Below, one piece after another: positions 60,181 to 64,000 of a stretch of DNA of 64,000 nt. Both the position numbers and the translations under genes were made by a program. Below the pieces are notes generated by a model that saw nothing but the letters and a program-made list of their open reading frames with translations, was not told the origin of the DNA and did no database searches. Within the stretch, counting starts at the first letter, position 1. Every line of letters starts with the position of its first letter. Location of the stretch: assembly GCF_018991925.1 (NCBI RefSeq), contig NW_024748912.1, forward strand, positions 23,709 through 87,708, written 5' to 3'. Source of the stretch: Homarus americanus. Its lineage: Eukaryota > Arthropoda > Malacostraca > Decapoda > Nephropidae.

Positions 60181-60615
60181 ACGTAAACATTAGTAGTAGA
60201 GACTAAGAGTTCCTCTGAAGTGTTAAAACATATATGAAGGAATGAGGTAAAGGTATAATACCTTAAGCTTAGTTTGGATAACAAGTCTAGTATTCACCCA
60301 GTCAACTACAGTCGGTGAATAACTTAATGATCGCACTCATGTGACGCGGCCTCTAACTGAGTCACTACTGTGGAATATTGTCCTCGGTTCAGCCGTACAG
60401 TTAGACTATAGGCCAGTGGTGTGTGTCTTGTGTGCTGTTTTGCTGCATGAAAATAATGTGAAAAGTTTTAATTCTGTGTTGTTAGGTTTGGTTTGTTTGG
60501 TTTGCTTCTGGGTAGGTTTGATTTTATTGCTTGCGGTTACTTTATTGTGCACTCCACACTCATCCCAGAGTGGCTTGTGCTGGCCTTCACACTAACCCCC
60601 AAATTCACTAGTTGT
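60181..60615. other. Unique DNA, no gene assigned
   Basis: An 84-codon frame at 60341-60595 has a hydrophobic stretch, SVLLGLVCLVCFWVGLILLL, that would span a membrane. It has no other support and lies in T/G-rich DNA, so I do not call it a gene. Confidence 0.5.
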
Positions 60616-61215
60616 AGGAGTGTAAAGTGAGGGAGTTTGGCCGGTTAGTTATTTAGCTGTGTATTATATTCGTAGGGGAATCTTCTAAACACCACTTTCA
60701 ATACAACTATTTATTAATTAACTGAATGACATGGACACATTAATAGATGAATATATCGAAGCTACTAGACACTGACTCTCGGACACAAACATGAAATGCA
60801 TACACCTCTAACGCAATCCACTCTCTGGATCCTTGAGAGCTCAGCAGGTGCTGTTAGTGATAGCTATGTCTCGGGAGACTGTTCGCTGGAGACGTTGCTG
60901 GGAAGTTCTCTGGGGAGGAGCTGTCAGCTCCCTCCCTATTACAAATAATCCAGATATGACTGTCCTGGAGAAGCTGCAGGGCCTTTATATTGACGATCTC
61001 CAGTCGGAAGATGTCACAAATCTGGGTGTGTCTGACCAGGGACGGGTGTACTGGCTTCTTGAGTAACATGGTCATGTCGCCGGGTTATTCTAATCGCATG
61101 GCAGAGATTCTGGGTCAATGAGACTGACCTCTCCTGGGTCAGGTCTTACTGTTATATGTTGTTCTTTCCTGGGCTGTAAGCTTTGGTCTGATAAACAATC
61201 ATTACACCTCCCGCC
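60616..61215 (-). mobile_element. LTR-like stretch preceded by a polypurine tract (tentative)
   Basis: On the minus strand GGCGGGAGG at 61215-61207 is followed at once by TGTAATGATTG, the form of a polypurine tract next to a TG-starting LTR. About 490 bp further along the minus strand an AATAAA occurs (60715-60710). A plausible CA end lies near 60616 (CTCCTACA). No partner LTR, integrase or protease was seen, so it could be the 3' end of a lost element or coincidence. Confidence 0.22.
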
Positions 61216-61228
61216 AAGACCAAAGCTT
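61178..61228. repeat. Perfect 12-bp inverted repeat
   Basis: AAGCTTTGGTCT at 61178-61189 and its exact complement AGACCAAAGCTT at 61217-61228, with 27 bp between. The loop contains the polypurine-like tract described for the LTR-like stretch, so the repeat straddles the putative LTR boundary. Confidence 0.95.
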
Positions 61229-61433
61229 CCATACCAGAGAACTGACGACACATATAGAAAACATCATGTGCAGTATCTAATATAGCCATAATACATCCTC
61301 ACATTTACCAACAATAACCTCATAGATGTATGTTTATCAACTGGCTGTTGATCTGACAAAACTTACTATACGTTACTGACAATACAATCTTTTTTAAATT
61401 TGTATATTATTTTTTCATATAATCGCCCTTATA
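61229..61433. other. Unique AT-rich DNA
   Basis: No gene or repeat recognised. Composition becomes increasingly AT-rich towards the TA microsatellite. Confidence 0.5.
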
Positions 61434-61440
61434 TAATATA

Positions 61441-61472
<32 letters not shown>

Positions 61473-61473
61473 C
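61434..61473. repeat. (TA)n followed by poly-T
   Basis: About eleven TA dinucleotides joined to a run of about 17 T. Its complement, poly-A then (TA)n, could be the tail of a minus-strand retroposed sequence, but no body was identified. Confidence 0.9.
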
Positions 61474-61561
61474 CACTTTTTTCAACATCCCACACACACC
61501 ACCAAAAACTAACCACAATGACCAAGCAACACTAACACCAACTCTCTATGAAAAGAAAGAC

Positions 61562-61590
61562 GATATATATATATATATATATTACATATA
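61562..61590. repeat. (AT)n microsatellite
   Basis: About ten AT dinucleotides ending TACATATATTAG. Confidence 0.92.
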
Positions 61591-61982
61591 TTAGTCAGGT
61601 TTTTAACGAGTACTCTACGCACGATTGAGTATGTATTTTGGTGGGGTACATTTGGCCATAAGAAAGTAACCTCCCAAACAATTTTCATATCAAGGAGAAT
61701 GCTTGTGAAGGCAGGAGGAGTCACTCCCGTGGGTTTAGCATAATGTTTATTCGCCCCTTGTATGTGATCTTGAGCCTTCTGTCGTGGGCTGTTAAGGTGA
61801 TTGTCCTACGTCGCTCATGAGGTACTGTGCTTCACAAGTCCAACTATGTACCGCTGGTATTCTCGCCCAGTTGCTGTGGAGGATGTGTCCACGATGGATA
61901 GGCATTTGCCGTCCATTATACATCCTGATGCCTTCTCTATCTCAAGCTATTATGGCTATACACGTATTTTGAACCATTCGGA

Positions 61983-62400
61983 GTTGTTTAAGACAGCGAG
62001 ATTATGGTAATTTGTAATGGCATTTAATTTGCAAGGGCTTGATGATGATATGTCAGGACGCGTTGCTTGTGGACAGCTATTTTGAGCCCTGGCTGAATTG
62101 TTTAAGACATCAAGATAATAGTGATTAGTAATACCACCATTAGCAAGGGCTTGATGATTATATGGCCCGATGCGTTCTTGATGTATATTGTCCATGCACG
62201 TATTACGGGGCCAATTTCACGTTGTTTAGGACATGTTGATAGCGGTAATCGTCGCCGCCAATTGATCAGCTGTGTCCAAAAGATTATAGGACCAACGGCT
62301 TATCGATGAGACTTGGGTTATATTTTAGTATTGTTTAAGACTTCGAGATGGCTGTAATTATTAATACCAATTGGTGGTTTTTGTGCTGAACGGGTCCCCA
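61983..62400. repeat. Old, degenerate ~115-bp tandem repeat
   Basis: The word (G/A)TTGTTTAAGAC recurs at 61983, 62097, 62221 (as GTTGTTTAGGAC) and 62330, spacings 114, 124 and 109 bp. Each is followed by GAGAT or similar, then TGGTAAT or GTAAT-like words and AATACCA. Units 1 and 2 share GCAAGGGCTTGATGAT and a following GG-ACGCGTT or CGATGCGTT. A partial earlier unit may start near 61860 (CACGTATTTTGA before the first word, CACGTATTACGG before the third). It differs from every other array here in being long-unit and heavily diverged. Confidence 0.75.
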
Positions 62401-62651
62401 GGCTCTGAGGCAAGAAGCCTGCTAATGCATAAACTGCTCTCCCTCCACACACATACCGGCTACGTCTTTAAATATTAACAATACATACTATTACCAACTT
62501 ATTTTTCTACCTGTTTTAGTTCTTTTTGTTTAGTGTTCCTTCGATAAAAAAGTGACAAGTAAGGTTAACGAGGGGGGGTGAGGGCCCTGTTAGATGAAAC
62601 TACTGTAAATATCTTGTTAACTGTATAACTTTACAGTACAGACATGAATCA
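62401..62651. other. Unique spacer
   Basis: About 250 bp with a short G run near 62571. No gene or repeat was recognised. Confidence 0.6.
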
Positions 62652-63970
62652 CTAACTACCACTACCCTCCACTCCCCCACCTACCACTCATCCCCACCTA
62701 CCACCACCCTCCACCACCACTAACCACCACCAACCTCCACCTCCTCACCTACCACCACCCTCCACTACCACTAACTCACCACTCACCTCCACTCACCACC
62801 ACTCACCACTCACCCTCCACTACCACTAACTACCACCACCTCCACTCACCCCCCCACTCCACCACTCACCTCCTCCCACTACCACTAACTCACCACTACC
62901 CTCCACTCACTCCCCACCTACCACAACCCTCCACTACCCCTACCTACCACTCACCCTCCACCATCCCCACCCACCACTACCTCCACTACCACTCAACCAC
63001 CACCACCCTCCACCACCCCCACCACCACAACCTCCACCCCCCACCTACCACTACCCTCCACCACCACTAACCACCACCACCCTCCACTACCCCTACCCAC
63101 CACAACCTCCACTCATCCCCTACCCACCACCACCACCCTCCACTATCCCCACCCACCACCACCCTCCACCACCCCACCCACCACCAACTCCACCACCCCC
63201 ACCCACCACTCACCCTCCACCACCCCCACCCACCACCAATCTCCACTCACCCCCACCCACCACCACCTCCACCACCCCCACCCACCACCACACCCACCAC
63301 CCCACCCACCACCAACTCCACCACCCCACCCACCACCACCCACCACCCCCACCCACCACCACCCACCACCCCACCCACCTCACCACCCACCACCAATCAC
63401 CCACCCACCACCACCCTCCACCACCTCAACCACCACCACCCCCACCCACCACCAACTCCACCAATCTCCACCCACCCACCACCTCCACCTCACCCCCACC
63501 CACCTCACCCCACTCCACCAACTCCCACCCACCACAACCACCCACCACTCCCCACCCACCCACCAACCTCCACCATCCCCACCCACCACCACCTCCACCA
63601 CTCCCACCACCACCAACCTCCACCACCCCACCCACCACCACCCTCCACCACCCCACCCACCACCAACTCCACCAACCCCCACCCACCACCAACTCCACCA
63701 CCCCCACCCACCACCACCCACCACCCCCACCCACCACCACCCCTCCACCACCCCCACCTACCACCACCCTCCACCACTTCCCTACCCACCACTCTCACCC
63801 TCCACTCACCCCACCTACCACCACACCCACCACCCCCCACCCACCACCACCTCCACTCACTCCCCCACCTACCACTACCCCCTCCACTACCACTAACCAC
63901 CACCTCACCCTCCACTACCCTACCCACCACAACCTCCACCACCCCTACCTACCACAACCCTCCACTATCC
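62652..63970. repeat. C-rich ~25-26 bp array (CCACCCACCACCA plus CTCCACCACCC)
   Basis: About 50 irregular copies of CACCCACCACCAAC followed by TCCACCACCCC. The left edge contains more TCACC, ACTAACC and TACCACT variants and the centre (63150-63780) is the most C-rich. The minus strand has many G3-G5 runs separated by short loops, so G-quadruplex formation on that strand is chemically plausible. Minus Gly/Val/Trp frames are artefacts. Confidence 0.93.
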
Positions 63971-64000
63971 CAGCACACGTAACTGAACTGCTATACTTAT
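63971..64000. other. Start of unique DNA at the right edge
   Basis: Thirty bases, beginning AGCACACGTAACTG, too short to interpret. They show that the C-rich array ends inside the window. Confidence 0.6.

Noticed and set aside
60341..60595. Small membrane protein
   Set aside because: A single hydrophobic stretch in T/G-rich DNA with no conserved context; it is expected by chance.
60616..61215. Complete LTR retrotransposon
   Set aside because: Only one LTR-like end with a purine tract is visible. No second LTR, integrase, protease or RT of that class was found nearby, so it is kept only as a tentative feature.
1..64000. tRNA or rRNA genes
   Set aside because: No A-box/B-box pairs with a cloverleaf and no rRNA-like conserved blocks were seen in the unique spacers.

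Overview
The window looks like nuclear DNA of an animal, most likely an arthropod and plausibly a decapod crustacean. The grounds are a CR1-type LINE carrying an esterase ORF1, two older non-LTR relics, splice-donor-like sites, no bacterial gene organisation, and very abundant short-unit tandem repeats. The decapod assignment is inference. Roughly 85 to 90 percent of the 64 kb is tandem repeat. I find no intact host protein gene. The very long open frames, up to about 2,700 codons, are repeat artefacts: their unit sequences contain no stop codon in any frame.

Layout: 1-6006, 22-bp minisatellite. 6007-6261, spacer with a dispersed repeat. 6262-12680, 16-bp TCTG/TTTATC array. 12681-12854, degenerate spacer. 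12855-26459, 23-bp satellite, split at 20131-24848 by a minus-strand CR1-like LINE. That LINE has an intact ORF1 and a broken ORF2, and a hairpin-rich 765-bp segment interrupts its 3' end. 26460-26637, spacer. 26638-26890, short block of a GGT-rich repeat. 26891-34170, 21-bp G/T-rich array. 34171-34480, spacer. 34481-37850, main block of the same GGT-rich repeat, decaying at its right edge. 37851-39604, unique DNA with splice-like signals. 39605-43215, 22-bp purine-rich array. 43216-44645, 23-bp array of two alternating unit types. 44646-45689, unique DNA with a possible noncoding first exon. 45690-46471, GCACCATAACACAC-type array. 46472-47611, unique DNA with a second copy of the dispersed repeat and a LINE reverse transcriptase relic. 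47612-59168, a huge 16-bp array. 59169-62651, unique DNA with a second LINE relic, an LTR-like stretch and a degenerate ~115-bp repeat. 62652-63970, C-rich array.

The only gene system that can be read is the LINE. ORF1 is an SGNH esterase with a coiled coil. ORF2 is an apurinic-type endonuclease plus reverse transcriptase. It inserted into an already formed satellite with a super-period near 2.36 kb; the matching earlier copy at 17753-17772 serves as an empty site. The most unusual non-repeat sequence is the segment at 20152-20919, which carries a chain of hairpins, a frame-preserving 42-45 bp repeat, a UUCG stem-loop and a plus-strand AATAAA. Frequent one-base indels in the arrays and in ORF2 could be true divergence or long-read assembly error; the sequence alone cannot separate these.
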